NCBI GenBank assembly: GCA_902562015.1
Contig: CACERX010000004.1
Coordinates: 1-64,000, forward strand
Origin: an uncultured SAR324 cluster bacterium
GTDB taxonomy: Bacteria > SAR324 > NAC60-12
Length of the DNA stretch: 64,000 bases
Direction of reading: 5' to 3'
The translations under genes were made by a program, and so were the position numbers. Below, piece after piece: positions 36,484 through 45,915 of this stretch. The stretch's first letter is position 1. Each line of letters begins with the position of its first letter. The notes beneath the pieces were generated by a model, which saw only the letters and a program-made list of their open reading frames with translations, ran no database searches and was not told the DNA's origin.

Positions 36484-39029
36484 AAGCTCTTAAAAAAGAA
36501 CTTGAAAAAAAGTCATCAGCGAGCTCCGAAAATAGGGATAAGTTTCCAATGGATGATTATACAAGCAATAAAAACAGTCCGTACTCGGACAAATTTGATC
36601 AGTTTGAATTAAATTTAAAAAGTAAATTGGCAGGCAAACCTATTCCTCACGATTCAGCGCTGGGACACGTAACTGGAGAGGCTTTATTTGTTGATGACAT
36701 TACACCAGTAAAGAATGAATTAATTGTGGATTTCATTTCGAGTCCTGTTGCTCATGGAAATATTAAAAGCCTTAACTCTAAGGAGCTTGCTCAGCAAGAT
36801 GGAATTGCAGGAGTGTTCACACATGAAGACATTCCAGGGGAAAATCTTTACGGACCAGTTGTTCAGGATGAACCAATTCTGGCATCGGATATTGTTCAAT
36901 ATGTGGGTCAGCCCGTTGCAATTATAGCTGGGGAATCCCAAAAAGCCATTCGAGAGGCTAAAAAAAAGGTAAGACTTAATATTAAAGAATTAAAGCCTGT
37001 CTACACGATTGATGAGGCAATATTGGCAAAACAATATATTGGAGAAAAACGAAAATTCAAACAGGGAGATTTTGAAAGGGCATGGAGAGAATCAGAGCAC
37101 ATATTGAAAGGAACATTTGTATGTAGTGGACAGGAGCAGTTTTATCTGGAATCTCAAGCAGCTTTGGCCTGTCCTGGAGAGCATGGTGATATACACATTC
37201 ATTCTTCGACCCAGAATCCATCTGAAATACAGACAGTTGTCGCTGAAGCGTTAGGAATTGGTAATCATCAGGTTGTCTGTGTATGCAAGCGAATGGGCGG
37301 AGGCTTTGGAGGTAAAGAGACGCAGGCGGCAATTCCGGCGGTTATGGTCGCATTAGTAGCTACAATAACAGGTCGACCGGCAAGGGTCGCATATACTAAA
37401 GATGATGATATGCGCTCTACCGGGAAAAGGCATCCATATAAAATTCATTACAAAGCGGCCTTTACTTCAAAGGGAAAAATTACCGGTATCAAATTTGATA
37501 TCTATTCAAACGGTGGTGCAGCAGCAGATTTATCTGGTTCAGTCTTGGAAAGAACTTTGTTTCATTCTGACAACGCCTATTATATACCTAACCTAATTTT
37601 CAATGGTGTTATATGTAAAACAAACTTTCCTCCCAACACAGCATTCCGTGGATTTGGAGGGCCACAGGGAATGGCTAATATTGAAAATGTGATTCAGGAA
37701 ATTGCCATTTACCTTCAAAAGGACGCTCTAGATATAAGGCGTATGAATTGTTATACCAATCGAGGTCGTAATATTACACCTTATGGGCAGGTTGTAAAGA
37801 ATCATATTCTTCCAGAAATAATAGATCTGCTTGCTGAAACATCTCAATACAGCAAACGCATGAAGCAAGTGGAAGAGTTTAACCACAAGTCACAAACACA
37901 TCTACGCGGATTGGCATTGACGCCTATGAAATTTGGAATTTCATTTACTACAACATTTCTCAATCAAGGAAATGCATTAGTTAATGTTTACAGGGACGGG
38001 ACTGTTCAGGTTTCAACAGGTGGTACTGAAATGGGACAGGGATTAAATACGAAAATTAGGCAGCTGGTTGCAGATGAATTTGCGATTTCTTACCATGATG
38101 TAAAGTTAATGATTACGTCAACTGAGAAAAATAATAATACACCTCCAACTGCAGCTTCAGCGAGTACTGATTTGAACGGAATTGCAGCGGTGAATGCTTG
38201 TCAGAAAATTCGCAGTAAATTATGCGTAGTTGCCAGAAATTACTTTAAAAATCGAGAGAAAGGCCTCAAACCTTCCGTCAAGCAAATTTGTTTTGAGGAC
38301 AATAGTGTCTTTGATAAGCGCAATCCTAAAAACAAACTTGCTTTTCGAAAACTGGTACAGCTGGCATTCATGGAGAGAGTAAGTATGGGTGAGAGAGGTT
38401 TCTATCAGACTCCGGAAATCCAATTCAATCGTGATACAGAAAAGGGGGAACCGTTTTTTTATTACACTATGGGAGCATCGGTATCTGAAGTGCTGATAGA
38501 CCGTTTTACCGGACAGCTAAGCCTTGAGCGAGCGGATTTGTTGATGGATATTGGTGAATCAATTAATCCAGGAATTGACCGTGGTCAGATAATCGGAGGC
38601 TTTATTCAAGGGTTGGGATGGGTAACTAATGAAGAACTACGTTACTCCGATAAAGGAGAACTACTGTCTTTTTCACCTACAACCTATAAAATCCCCAACA
38701 TTCAGGACCTTCCTGAAATATTCAACGTTGAAACTATCACTAATCCTCACCATCAAATTAATATAAGACGAAGCAAAGCTGTAGGAGAACCTCCTTTAAT
38801 GCTTTGCTTATCAGTTTGGTCTGCTGTTAAGCATGCTTTATCCTCTTTACAAAAAGGCGCATGTCCTCAGTTGAACCTTCCAGCTACTGCAGAAGAAATT
38901 CTTCGCAGAATGACAGAATTGAAGCAGCAGGATAAACATAATACAGCAAAGCATGATGCTGAAAAAGAATCAGAAGTTGTTGTGGTTCAACAAAATGAAC
39001 TTCCCATCAAGAAAAAACAAGCGGCCTGA
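36480..39029 (+). CDS. xdhB: Xanthine dehydrogenase large subunit (molybdopterin)
   Basis: Catalytic subunit that hydroxylates hypoxanthine and xanthine. GGGFGGKE, NTAFRGFGGPQGM, GTEMGQGLNTK and the catalytic Glu in AVGEPPLML are present. The Glu of GGGFGGKE and the Arg of LERTLFH correspond to the purine-binding Glu802 and Arg880 of the bovine enzyme, which favours a true purine hydroxylase over an aldehyde oxidase. It is 849 residues long. The first ~45 residues and the last ~35 (rich in Lys, His, Glu) are extra to the typical XdhB core. The start overlaps the xdhA stop in ATGA. No xdhC maturation gene follows; ilvC is next. Confidence 0.93.
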   Translation: MKALKKELEKKSSASSENRDKFPMDDYTSNKNSPYSDKFDQFELNLKSKLAGKPIPHDSALGHVTGEALFVDDITPVKNELIVDFISSPVAHGNIKSLNSKELAQQDGIAGVFTHEDIPGENLYGPVVQDEPILASDIVQYVGQPVAIIAGESQKAIREAKKKVRLNIKELKPVYTIDEAILAKQYIGEKRKFKQGDFERAWRESEHILKGTFVCSGQEQFYLESQAALACPGEHGDIHIHSSTQNPSEIQTVVAEALGIGNHQVVCVCKRMGGGFGGKETQAAIPAVMVALVATITGRPARVAYTKDDDMRSTGKRHPYKIHYKAAFTSKGKITGIKFDIYSNGGAAADLSGSVLERTLFHSDNAYYIPNLIFNGVICKTNFPPNTAFRGFGGPQGMANIENVIQEIAIYLQKDALDIRRMNCYTNRGRNITPYGQVVKNHILPEIIDLLAETSQYSKRMKQVEEFNHKSQTHLRGLALTPMKFGISFTTTFLNQGNALVNVYRDGTVQVSTGGTEMGQGLNTKIRQLVADEFAISYHDVKLMITSTEKNNNTPPTAASASTDLNGIAAVNACQKIRSKLCVVARNYFKNREKGLKPSVKQICFEDNSVFDKRNPKNKLAFRKLVQLAFMERVSMGERGFYQTPEIQFNRDTEKGEPFFYYTMGASVSEVLIDRFTGQLSLERADLLMDIGESINPGIDRGQIIGGFIQGLGWVTNEELRYSDKGELLSFSPTTYKIPNIQDLPEIFNVETITNPHHQINIRRSKAVGEPPLMLCLSVWSAVKHALSSLQKGACPQLNLPATAEEILRRMTELKQQDKHNTAKHDAEKESEVVVVQQNELPIKKKQAA

Positions 39030-39168
39030 AAGTTATATTCTTTACATGCTGAGTTTCGCAAGTAGAGCTTGAATGAATTGACTTTTGGGTTTATTTCTCA
39101 CATATTGTGTCCTAAATTAATTGCAAAATTTGTTATAAAAAATCAGGTATTAAACTTGCGGAGAAACA

Positions 39169-40212
39169 ATGAAAGAAATTGATATAAACGGAATTAAAGA
39201 AACTATAGTTGAGCGTTCAGATTATCCGATTGAACAATGTAAGGAAAATCTGGCGGATGAAGTTACAGCAATTCTTGGTTATGGACCCCAGGGTAGAGGA
39301 CAGGGACTTAATATGCGTGATCAGGGGTTCAAAGTAATTTTGGGGTTGCGAAGAGGTAGAAGCTGGGACAAGGCTCTTGAGGATGGATGGGTTGAGGGAA
39401 AAACTCTCTTTGAGACAGAAGAGGCTGCCAGTCAAGGTACTATACTTCAATACTTGCTTTCAGATGCCGGTCAGATTGCTGCATGGCCAATGGTTAAATC
39501 CAGTTTAAATGAAGGTGATGCGCTTTATTTTTCACATGGTTTCGGCATTGTTTTTCACAAGGACACGGGAATTGTACCGTCAGATAATTTAGACGTGATA
39601 CTGGTTGCACCTAAAGGCAGTGGTCTGACAGTTAGAACTCATTTTCAGGCTGGACGCGGAATTAATGCTTCATTTGCAATTAATCAGGATTATACAGGGC
39701 GTGCAAGAGATCGCTGTATTTCAACAGCTTTTGCGATTGGCTCGGGTCATCTTTTCGAAACTACATTCGAGAATGAGGTCCACAGTGATCTAACTGGAGA
39801 ACGTTGCGTATTAATGGGATTGCTACAAGGTGCATTTTTGGCTCAATATGAAGTCCTGAGAGAGCATGGACATTCTCCTTCAGAAGCCTACAATGAAACA
39901 ATAGAAGAAGCGCTTCAAAGTCTTTATCCTCTGGTTTCAGAAAAAGGAATGGATTGGATGTATGCAAATTGTTCAACCACTGCCCAGAGGGGTGCATTGG
40001 ACTGGGCACCAAAGTTTCGTGACGTAATCAAACCTCTTGTTGAGGAATGCTACCAAAATGTGTTGAACGGAAATGAAGCTAAAATTGCTATAGATTCCAA
40101 TTCAAGTGAAGATTATCGTGAAAAGCTGGAAAAAGAACTAAAGGAAGTTAGTAGCCAGGAAATGTGGCAGGCAGGGAAAGTCTTGCGTAATCTTCGTCCG
40201 GAAAATTTGTAA
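39169..40212 (+). CDS. ilvC: Ketol-acid reductoisomerase
   Basis: Second step of valine and isoleucine synthesis: Mg-dependent alkyl shift, then NADPH-dependent reduction. The nucleotide motif is GYGPQGRGQGLNMRDQG (GYGPQG at 37-42), where most family members have GYGSQGHAHALNL, so the loop is unusual. RRGRSW would bind the NADPH phosphate. APKGSG and the C-terminal helical domain with metal-binding acidic residues (ENEVHSDLTGERCVLMG) are intact. At 347 residues it is a class I enzyme. The text differs from enteric IlvC and is closer to a variant seen in some other phyla; that is a judgement from memory. GGAG at 39160-39163 is the ribosome site. No ilvBN or leu genes adjoin. Confidence 0.9.
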   Translation: MKEIDINGIKETIVERSDYPIEQCKENLADEVTAILGYGPQGRGQGLNMRDQGFKVILGLRRGRSWDKALEDGWVEGKTLFETEEAASQGTILQYLLSDAGQIAAWPMVKSSLNEGDALYFSHGFGIVFHKDTGIVPSDNLDVILVAPKGSGLTVRTHFQAGRGINASFAINQDYTGRARDRCISTAFAIGSGHLFETTFENEVHSDLTGERCVLMGLLQGAFLAQYEVLREHGHSPSEAYNETIEEALQSLYPLVSEKGMDWMYANCSTTAQRGALDWAPKFRDVIKPLVEECYQNVLNGNEAKIAIDSNSSEDYREKLEKELKEVSSQEMWQAGKVLRNLRPENL

Positions 40213-40231
40213 AACAATCTGCAATGTTATA

Positions 40232-40558
40232 ATGAGCATCGTAAAATTACTTAATGAAGGAAATTTTTTTGAAGTACAGAAGAGAACTAAACGCTCTGAC
40301 TCTTTGGAGAAGGAATCAACTCCATTTTGCGGGGCACTGCGTCCTCATAATAACCCTAACATGATTCTATTACTAACCAGCCCCCTCGAATCTCGAAGCG
40401 AAGTTTTTGAGTTCAGGTCTGAAGACATTGCATATGCAGAAGAATTGTCTAGTCTCTCAAAGCCAAACGGTGTGACAGTAGAACAGGTTCGTTTATGGGT
40501 AAAGAATGGAAGCCCAGCGATGAGAATGGAACCAGTCCGTGTTGGAACTGACAGTTGA
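40232..40558 (+). CDS. Small protein of unknown function
   Basis: A 108-residue frame 19 bases after ilvC on the same strand. I do not recognise it. There is no signal peptide or membrane span. It contains CGALRPHNNPNMILLLTSPL, a strand-like core, then FEFRSEDIAYAEELSSL and a more conserved-looking tail VTVEQVRLWVKNGSPAMRME with WVKNGSPAMR reminiscent of a small nucleic-acid or nucleotide-binding motif, though I cannot name one. The close spacing to ilvC and ordinary codon use suggest a real gene. Downstream lie 114 bases without features before dsbD. Confidence 0.55.
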   Translation: MSIVKLLNEGNFFEVQKRTKRSDSLEKESTPFCGALRPHNNPNMILLLTSPLESRSEVFEFRSEDIAYAEELSSLSKPNGVTVEQVRLWVKNGSPAMRMEPVRVGTDS

Positions 40559-40672
40559 AAGGATTTTTATTCTCTAATATACCAACTGCATATTCAAGTA
40601 GTGTAGACTTTTAGGTGTCTTTATGGTGAGCTCATCCTAAATGTTCTTTGCCTGATAATTTATTCCCAAATC

Positions 40673-42643
40673 ATGCCTTCCCGCTATATTCCAGCTTGGA
40701 ACTTTTTCAGTTACTTTTACAAATTAAGGCAGACTCTGTGTCTGGCAATAATAAGTATTATTTTGCTTCCTGGGTATGCAAGTTCCCAGTTTGATGATGA
40801 AGTTGTAATTCCTGAAAATGTCGTCACTTTCAATTACCGTTTAGAACCGAATAATCCTCGCCCTGGAGAGCATGCTCGTATTGTTGTTGAACTGGATGTA
40901 CATTCCGGATGGCATGTTTATTCGATAATTCCCGATAAGGGAGAATTTGCTCCAATACCAACTTCATTAACTCTTGAGAACGAGTCACTCATAATGATCG
41001 GCCCTGTATACGAGAGTAACCCGATCACTGCCAAAGACCCTGTTTTAGACATGTTGCTGAGTTTTCATAAAAATACAGCCACATTATTCCAAAACATCCG
41101 AATCTTTGAAGACATTAAGGGCGGATCAGTGAAGAATAGTTTAATAAAATTACGTTATCAGGCTTGCAGCGATCGAATCTGTCTTCCTCCAAAAACAGAC
41201 GAGTTATCTGTAGATATTTCTATCGGAAAGGGTAATGTTCGTGAGAAATATAAATTGCCACAATTTGCAGTTGACACACCCCCGGAAAATCTTTCGGAAA
41301 TTGATCAAGCTCTTAGCGGAGGGTTCCTTGGATTCATGGGGCTGGCTATAATTGCAGGTTTTTTGGCTTTGCTTACGCCATGCGTTTTTCCAATGATACC
41401 GGTAACAGTTGCTTTTTTTACTAACCAAAGTCAAACGGGAACAAGAGAAACATTGCGCCTTGCTTTGCTTTTTGGTGTTGGAATAGTTTTTACATATACT
41501 GTGACAGGCATGCTCCTTTCAGTAATTCTAGGTGCAGCGGGTGCGGTTCAATTTGCAACTAATGGCTGGATAAATCTGGCAATAGGGGCGATGTTTACTA
41601 TTTTTGCTTTAAGTCTGATGGGGTTTCTTCAGTTAAACGCTCCGGGTGGCTTAACAAACATTGTTGACCGCTGGTCACGGCAATTGAAAGGAACATTTGG
41701 AGTGCTTGCTATGGGTCTAGCTTTTACATTGACTTCCTTCACCTGTACTGTTCAGTTTGTTGGCACTATGCTTATTTCTGCTTCACAGGGAATGTGGTTC
41801 TGGCCTATAGTTGGAATGCTGGTATTTTCAACTGTTTTTGCATTTCCTTTTTTTCTACTTGGTCTTTTTCCACGCCTAATTCAGAAGATGCAATCAAAGT
41901 CAGGAAGCTGGATGGAGCATCTCAAAATAGTCTTAGGATTGCTTGAACTCGCAGCAGCCTTCAAATTTTTCAGCAATGCTGACCTGGTTTGGCAATGGGG
42001 TTTGATTAACAGGGAATTTGTACTGGTCGCGTGGGTAATAATTTGCTTGGTAGGGACATTATTTTTGCTGGGTATGCTTAAAATACATCATGTTAGGGTG
42101 ATTAAAACAGGTAGTACTGGATTTGCCGCTGCATTTGTTTTTGCTGCTCTGGGGATTTACCTGATACGTGGGTTAGCTGGTGTCCAGTTAAATCCTTGGG
42201 TAGATACTTTTCTACCTCCGGATTTGCATATTTTAGAACAAAATAGTCTGGCATTTTCAGAAAGTACTGGCAATAGCTCAGAAATTAAAGCTCAATCACT
42301 TTCTTGGCATAGCGACTTATCCTTAGCTTTGGAGAAGGCAAAAGCTGAAAAAAAGAATATTTTTATTGATTTTACAGGATATACTTGCGTCAACTGTCGA
42401 TGGATGGAAAAAAATATTTTCTCTCATCCGGATGTAATTGAGCTGTTTAAGAATAAATTTGTGCTAGTACATCTTTTTACCGATGGAGGAGATAAGGCTG
42501 AGGAAAATAGGCAAATACAAATTAGCAGATTTCAAACTGTAGCCCTACCGCTTTATGTAATTCTTGATGCAAATGATAATGTACTTGCCAAACACGCCGG
42601 GATTATGGAGCCTGTTGAACTTTTTCTGCGATTTCTGAATTGA
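40673..42643 (+). CDS. dsbD: Thiol:disulfide interchange protein DsbD
   Basis: Carries electrons from cytoplasmic thioredoxin across the inner membrane to periplasmic thiol proteins. A signal peptide lies at about 1-38. The N-terminal periplasmic domain (about 40-195) keeps its cysteine pair in ACSDRICLPP. The membrane domain has about eight spans, with the two working cysteines in LTPCVFPMIPVT and SFTCTVQFVG. The C-terminal thioredoxin domain has YTCVNCRWM with Cys572 and Cys575. The protein is 656 residues long. It could reduce the DsbA-like protein at 6848 or feed cytochrome c maturation. It precedes an aminopeptidase-like lipoprotein gene by 16 bases. Confidence 0.93.
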   Translation: MPSRYIPAWNFFSYFYKLRQTLCLAIISIILLPGYASSQFDDEVVIPENVVTFNYRLEPNNPRPGEHARIVVELDVHSGWHVYSIIPDKGEFAPIPTSLTLENESLIMIGPVYESNPITAKDPVLDMLLSFHKNTATLFQNIRIFEDIKGGSVKNSLIKLRYQACSDRICLPPKTDELSVDISIGKGNVREKYKLPQFAVDTPPENLSEIDQALSGGFLGFMGLAIIAGFLALLTPCVFPMIPVTVAFFTNQSQTGTRETLRLALLFGVGIVFTYTVTGMLLSVILGAAGAVQFATNGWINLAIGAMFTIFALSLMGFLQLNAPGGLTNIVDRWSRQLKGTFGVLAMGLAFTLTSFTCTVQFVGTMLISASQGMWFWPIVGMLVFSTVFAFPFFLLGLFPRLIQKMQSKSGSWMEHLKIVLGLLELAAAFKFFSNADLVWQWGLINREFVLVAWVIICLVGTLFLLGMLKIHHVRVIKTGSTGFAAAFVFAALGIYLIRGLAGVQLNPWVDTFLPPDLHILEQNSLAFSESTGNSSEIKAQSLSWHSDLSLALEKAKAEKKNIFIDFTGYTCVNCRWMEKNIFSHPDVIELFKNKFVLVHLFTDGGDKAEENRQIQISRFQTVALPLYVILDANDNVLAKHAGIMEPVELFLRFLN

Positions 42644-42659
42644 TACCATCAAAAAAATT

Positions 42660-43754
42660 GTGAGTTACCAGACTTTTTTATTTTTGATCCTTGGGATATT
42701 AACGTTCTGTGGTGGTTGCTCAGACTTAGGTTACTACTGGCAAGCAGCATCAGGGCATCTGGATTTGCTTAGTCGCAAACAGGACATACAGGAATTAATT
42801 GATTCGCCAAATACTGCGTCAGAATTAAAGCGAAAATTAAAACTTGTTAAGAGTGTTAGAAAATTCGCGATGGAGAAATTGGCTATTCCTGAACATGATG
42901 GCTATTCTGGCTATGTAGAACTTGACAGTCCATATGTTACCATTGTAGTAACAGCAGCTCCGAAACTAGAATTAAAAGCACATAAATGGTGTTATTGGTT
43001 CATTGGGTGTCAGGAATACCGTGGTTATTTCGATGAAGAACAAGCAAGAATATTCGCTGATCAATTGCAACACCAAGAAGTAGATGTGTCCGTTAGACAG
43101 GTTACAGCTTACTCTACATTAGGTTGGCTGAATAAATCCTGGATGCCTGATTATTTCTCAGATCCTGTGCTTAGTACATTTCTGCGGCGCAATGATATTG
43201 AAATGATTGCAGTGCTGATCCATGAAATTGCACATCAGGTAGTATATGTCAGCAATGATACATCATTTAATGAATCATTCGCGGTTTTTGTTGAACAGGA
43301 AGGACTGAGACAATTTCTGAGCTATGCTGAAGAAAAGGATATGCTTTATAAAGACAGAGTCGAGTTATATCAATGGTATTTGAATTCAAGCAAAGATCGT
43401 AAATTATTTAGACAACTAATTAATTCAACATTTGAGGAAATGGATAAATTGTTTTCTTCCGAACTTGCAAATACTGATAAACTGAGAAAAAAACAGCAAT
43501 TGTATGATAATTTGCGTGAGAATTATAAGTTACTTAAAAATGAATTTCTAGTGCTATCATATGATAATTGGTTTAATAGGGACTTGAATAATACTCATTT
43601 GTTAGGTGTAAGGCGCTACAATAGCAAGGTTGAAAAATTTAAGAGTTTGTTTGATCAACATGGCAAAGACTGGAGACTGTTTTTCCAAGCGGTACGGGAA
43701 CTGGCAGATGAATCTATAGAAGAACGTAACCGTAGATTGTCGCAGCTAAACTGA
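42660..43754 (+). CDS. Putative zinc aminopeptidase, lipoprotein
   Basis: The start is GTG, 16 bases after dsbD. The first 20 residues form a lipoprotein-type signal ending FCGGC, so Cys20 may be lipidated. The HExxH zinc motif is HEIAHQVVYVSNDTSFNES with His188, Glu189 and His192 and the third-ligand candidate Glu in NESFAVFVEQEG. This pattern (HExAHQ...FNESFA.FVE) is that of the predicted aminopeptidase family Aminopep (PF10023), known mainly from proteobacteria and not well characterised. The C-terminal half is helical and charged. The protein is 364 residues long. The substrate is unknown; peptides in the periplasm are likely. Confidence 0.8.
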   Translation: MSYQTFLFLILGILTFCGGCSDLGYYWQAASGHLDLLSRKQDIQELIDSPNTASELKRKLKLVKSVRKFAMEKLAIPEHDGYSGYVELDSPYVTIVVTAAPKLELKAHKWCYWFIGCQEYRGYFDEEQARIFADQLQHQEVDVSVRQVTAYSTLGWLNKSWMPDYFSDPVLSTFLRRNDIEMIAVLIHEIAHQVVYVSNDTSFNESFAVFVEQEGLRQFLSYAEEKDMLYKDRVELYQWYLNSSKDRKLFRQLINSTFEEMDKLFSSELANTDKLRKKQQLYDNLRENYKLLKNEFLVLSYDNWFNRDLNNTHLLGVRRYNSKVEKFKSLFDQHGKDWRLFFQAVRELADESIEERNRRLSQLN

Positions 43755-43762
43755 ATGATTTA

Positions 43763-44350
43763 ATGACGAAAATCTCTTTCAGTAGATTACGTGTTATACT
43801 TATAGACCGTGATGGTGTAATTAACCACGAACAAGGTCCTATTCTAAATCCAGATCAATTTGTGATGATTCCCGGCAGTGCTGATGCAGTGGCTAAAATC
43901 AATTCAAAAGGCTGGAAATGCTTTGTAATTACAAACCAGGCTGCCATTGCCAAAGGAGAACTGAGTGAGGACGTATTTGAACAAATAACAAATAAAATGC
44001 ACCTTGAACTTAATAAGTCTAGAGCACAGATTGACGGACAATATTTTTGTCCGCATCATCCTGACTGGAAAAACGGCAGGAGGCGGAAAAATCCAGTATC
44101 TTGTTTATGTCGGAAACCAGGGATAAGAATGTTAGAACAGGCTTCTTCTGAACATGGTTTCGTTCCAGAAGAAGCTGTATTTATTGGTGATACCACTACT
44201 GATTTTGCGGCCGCTTCTGATTGGGGCGTATTTTCCATCGGTGTTCGTACCGGTTGGGCAGGAGAGGATGGTAAGATGTCAGTTTTTCCTGATTACTGGT
44301 CAGATGATCTTAAGAGTGCAGTTGATTTTTTGCTTCATAATACTGCTTAA
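43763..44350 (+). CDS. gmhB: D-glycero-D-manno-heptose-1,7-bisphosphate 7-phosphatase
   Basis: HAD-superfamily phosphatase of the ADP-heptose pathway. The nucleophile and acid/base Asp15 and Asp17 are in LIDRDGVIN. ITNQAAIAKG holds motif II, and FIGDTTTDFAAA holds motif IV. The Cys/His zinc loop of GmhB is present (CPHHPDW, then CLCRKPG). At 195 residues it is normal. A histidinol-phosphatase role is possible in this family, but the partner hldE at 5457-6851 makes heptose synthesis the better fit. It starts 8 bases after the aminopeptidase gene. Confidence 0.88.
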   Translation: MTKISFSRLRVILIDRDGVINHEQGPILNPDQFVMIPGSADAVAKINSKGWKCFVITNQAAIAKGELSEDVFEQITNKMHLELNKSRAQIDGQYFCPHHPDWKNGRRRKNPVSCLCRKPGIRMLEQASSEHGFVPEEAVFIGDTTTDFAAASDWGVFSIGVRTGWAGEDGKMSVFPDYWSDDLKSAVDFLLHNTA

Positions 44351-44482
44351 TTATTAATTAGAACTTAATTTGTTGGGCAAATTTTATAATGAACTTCTTT
44401 TATGATACAAATAACTTGAGACAAATATGATGAACAAGCTAACCTGAGTCAATTCTTTTCCTCCTTTTCAATTACTAATTTT

Positions 44483-45898
44483 ATGTTTTTAAAAACGTTT
44501 TGCCAGCTTATTATAAGATATAGCATGTCTTTTTTCCTTAAGTCCATGGTTATAATACACACAGAAATTAGGAAAATATTTTATTTATTTATTAGTTTTG
44601 TATTTTTTTCAGGAACTGCTTCTGCAGTATCTCTTGTTGATGGTCTATATGCAAAAATGCAAACCTCAAAAGGGGAAATAATTTTACAGCTTTTCTACAA
44701 ACGAGCTCCATTGACTGTTGCAAATTTCGTTGGCCTTGCTGAAGGTATGAAAGAGTGGAAAGACCCGATAACAGGCAAGACTAGAAAAACACGTTATTAC
44801 GATGGATTAAGTTTTCACAGGGTAATCGATGACTTCATGATACAAGGAGGAGATCCTCTGGGGAATGGTACTGGTGGTCCTGGCTATACATTTCAAGATG
44901 AGTTTCATCCTGATCTCAAACATAGCAAGGCCGGAATTCTTTCAATGGCTAATGCAGGAAAAAACACAAACGGCAGCCAATTTTTTATAACACATGTTCC
45001 AACTCCACACCTTGACAACAAGCATTCTGTTTTTGGCGAAGTTGTTGATGGAATGAAGGTCGTTAACTCAATTGGCAAAGGGGACCTCATAAACACTTTA
45101 ACTATCATTAGGAAAGGAGAATCAGCAAAGTCTTTTGATTCTGTATCAATAGAAAAAATAGTTGCCGAAAAAAATAAAAAACTTGCAGAGAAAAACAGGA
45201 AAATTATTCCAAAACCAACATCCGAAATAGATCCTTCAAAAATTCCGGATTCAACACAAGTCGATGCGGAAGAGGTCAGCGCACAACTATTGGTAATAGC
45301 ATACAAAGGCTCACGTTCACCTAAGCAGAATATTTTTTATGATAAGATTGAAGCAAAAGAAGCTGCAGTGAAACTTGCAGATCTTGCTCGAAGAAAGGGA
45401 GTCAGTTTTTCTGATTTGATTAAGCGGTTTTCTGATTTGCCTCAGCAGTCAAAACTTCCTCTGTTGTCGGTAAAAAATAATTTGAGTGAATTTTTACAAC
45501 CTGCAATGCAACTTAAAGAAGGACAAGTAAGTGATCCAGTTGATTCACCTTATGGATTTTTAATTTTCAACCGTATTAAAGTAGATGCAATTAGTGCCAG
45601 CCATATACTCATTTCATATAAAGGTTCTTTGCGTTCGGAAACAAATCGTGATCGCAGGGACGCCAGAAAATTAGCTGAGAAAATTTTGAAAGAACTTAAG
45701 AACGGGAGAGATTTCTCTGATTTAGCCCGTAAACATTCAGACGGACCTTCAGGTCCTAAGGGTGGTGACCTGGGAAGATTCGAGCGTGGGCAAATGGTTC
45801 CAGAGTTTGATCAGGCAGTATTTGGCCTCGAAATGGGAGCCATCAGTGAAGTTGTTGAAACTAAGTTTGGATATCATATTATTAAACGAACAAAATAA
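44483..45898 (+). CDS. Fusion of cyclophilin with two parvulin-type prolyl isomerase domains
   Basis: A secreted or periplasmic protein folding factor. A cyclophilin domain (about 55-215) has [15 protein letters not shown] and [12 protein letters not shown] with the catalytic Arg and the Gln/Phe of FFITH. A lysine-rich linker follows, then a degenerate parvulin-like domain (about 265-365) and a canonical parvulin domain (about 372-471) with [40 protein letters not shown] and the C-terminal [11 protein letters not shown] signal peptide ends at TASA; internal ATGs at 44525 and 44546 would give a better N-terminus than 44483, and no start has a clear ribosome site. Combining two unrelated isomerase folds is unusual. 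Confidence 0.85.
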   Translation: MFLKTFCQLIIRYSMSFFLKSMVIIHTEIRKIFYLFISFVFFSGTASAVSLVDGLYAKMQTSKGEIILQLFYKRAPLTVANFVGLAEGMKEWKDPITGKTRKTRYYDGLSFHRVIDDFMIQGGDPLGNGTGGPGYTFQDEFHPDLKHSKAGILSMANAGKNTNGSQFFITHVPTPHLDNKHSVFGEVVDGMKVVNSIGKGDLINTLTIIRKGESAKSFDSVSIEKIVAEKNKKLAEKNRKIIPKPTSEIDPSKIPDSTQVDAEEVSAQLLVIAYKGSRSPKQNIFYDKIEAKEAAVKLADLARRKGVSFSDLIKRFSDLPQQSKLPLLSVKNNLSEFLQPAMQLKEGQVSDPVDSPYGFLIFNRIKVDAISASHILISYKGSLRSETNRDRRDARKLAEKILKELKNGRDFSDLARKHSDGPSGPKGGDLGRFERGQMVPEFDQAVFGLEMGAISEVVETKFGYHIIKRTK

Positions 45899-45915
45899 AA
45901 GTTAGGAGATAATCT

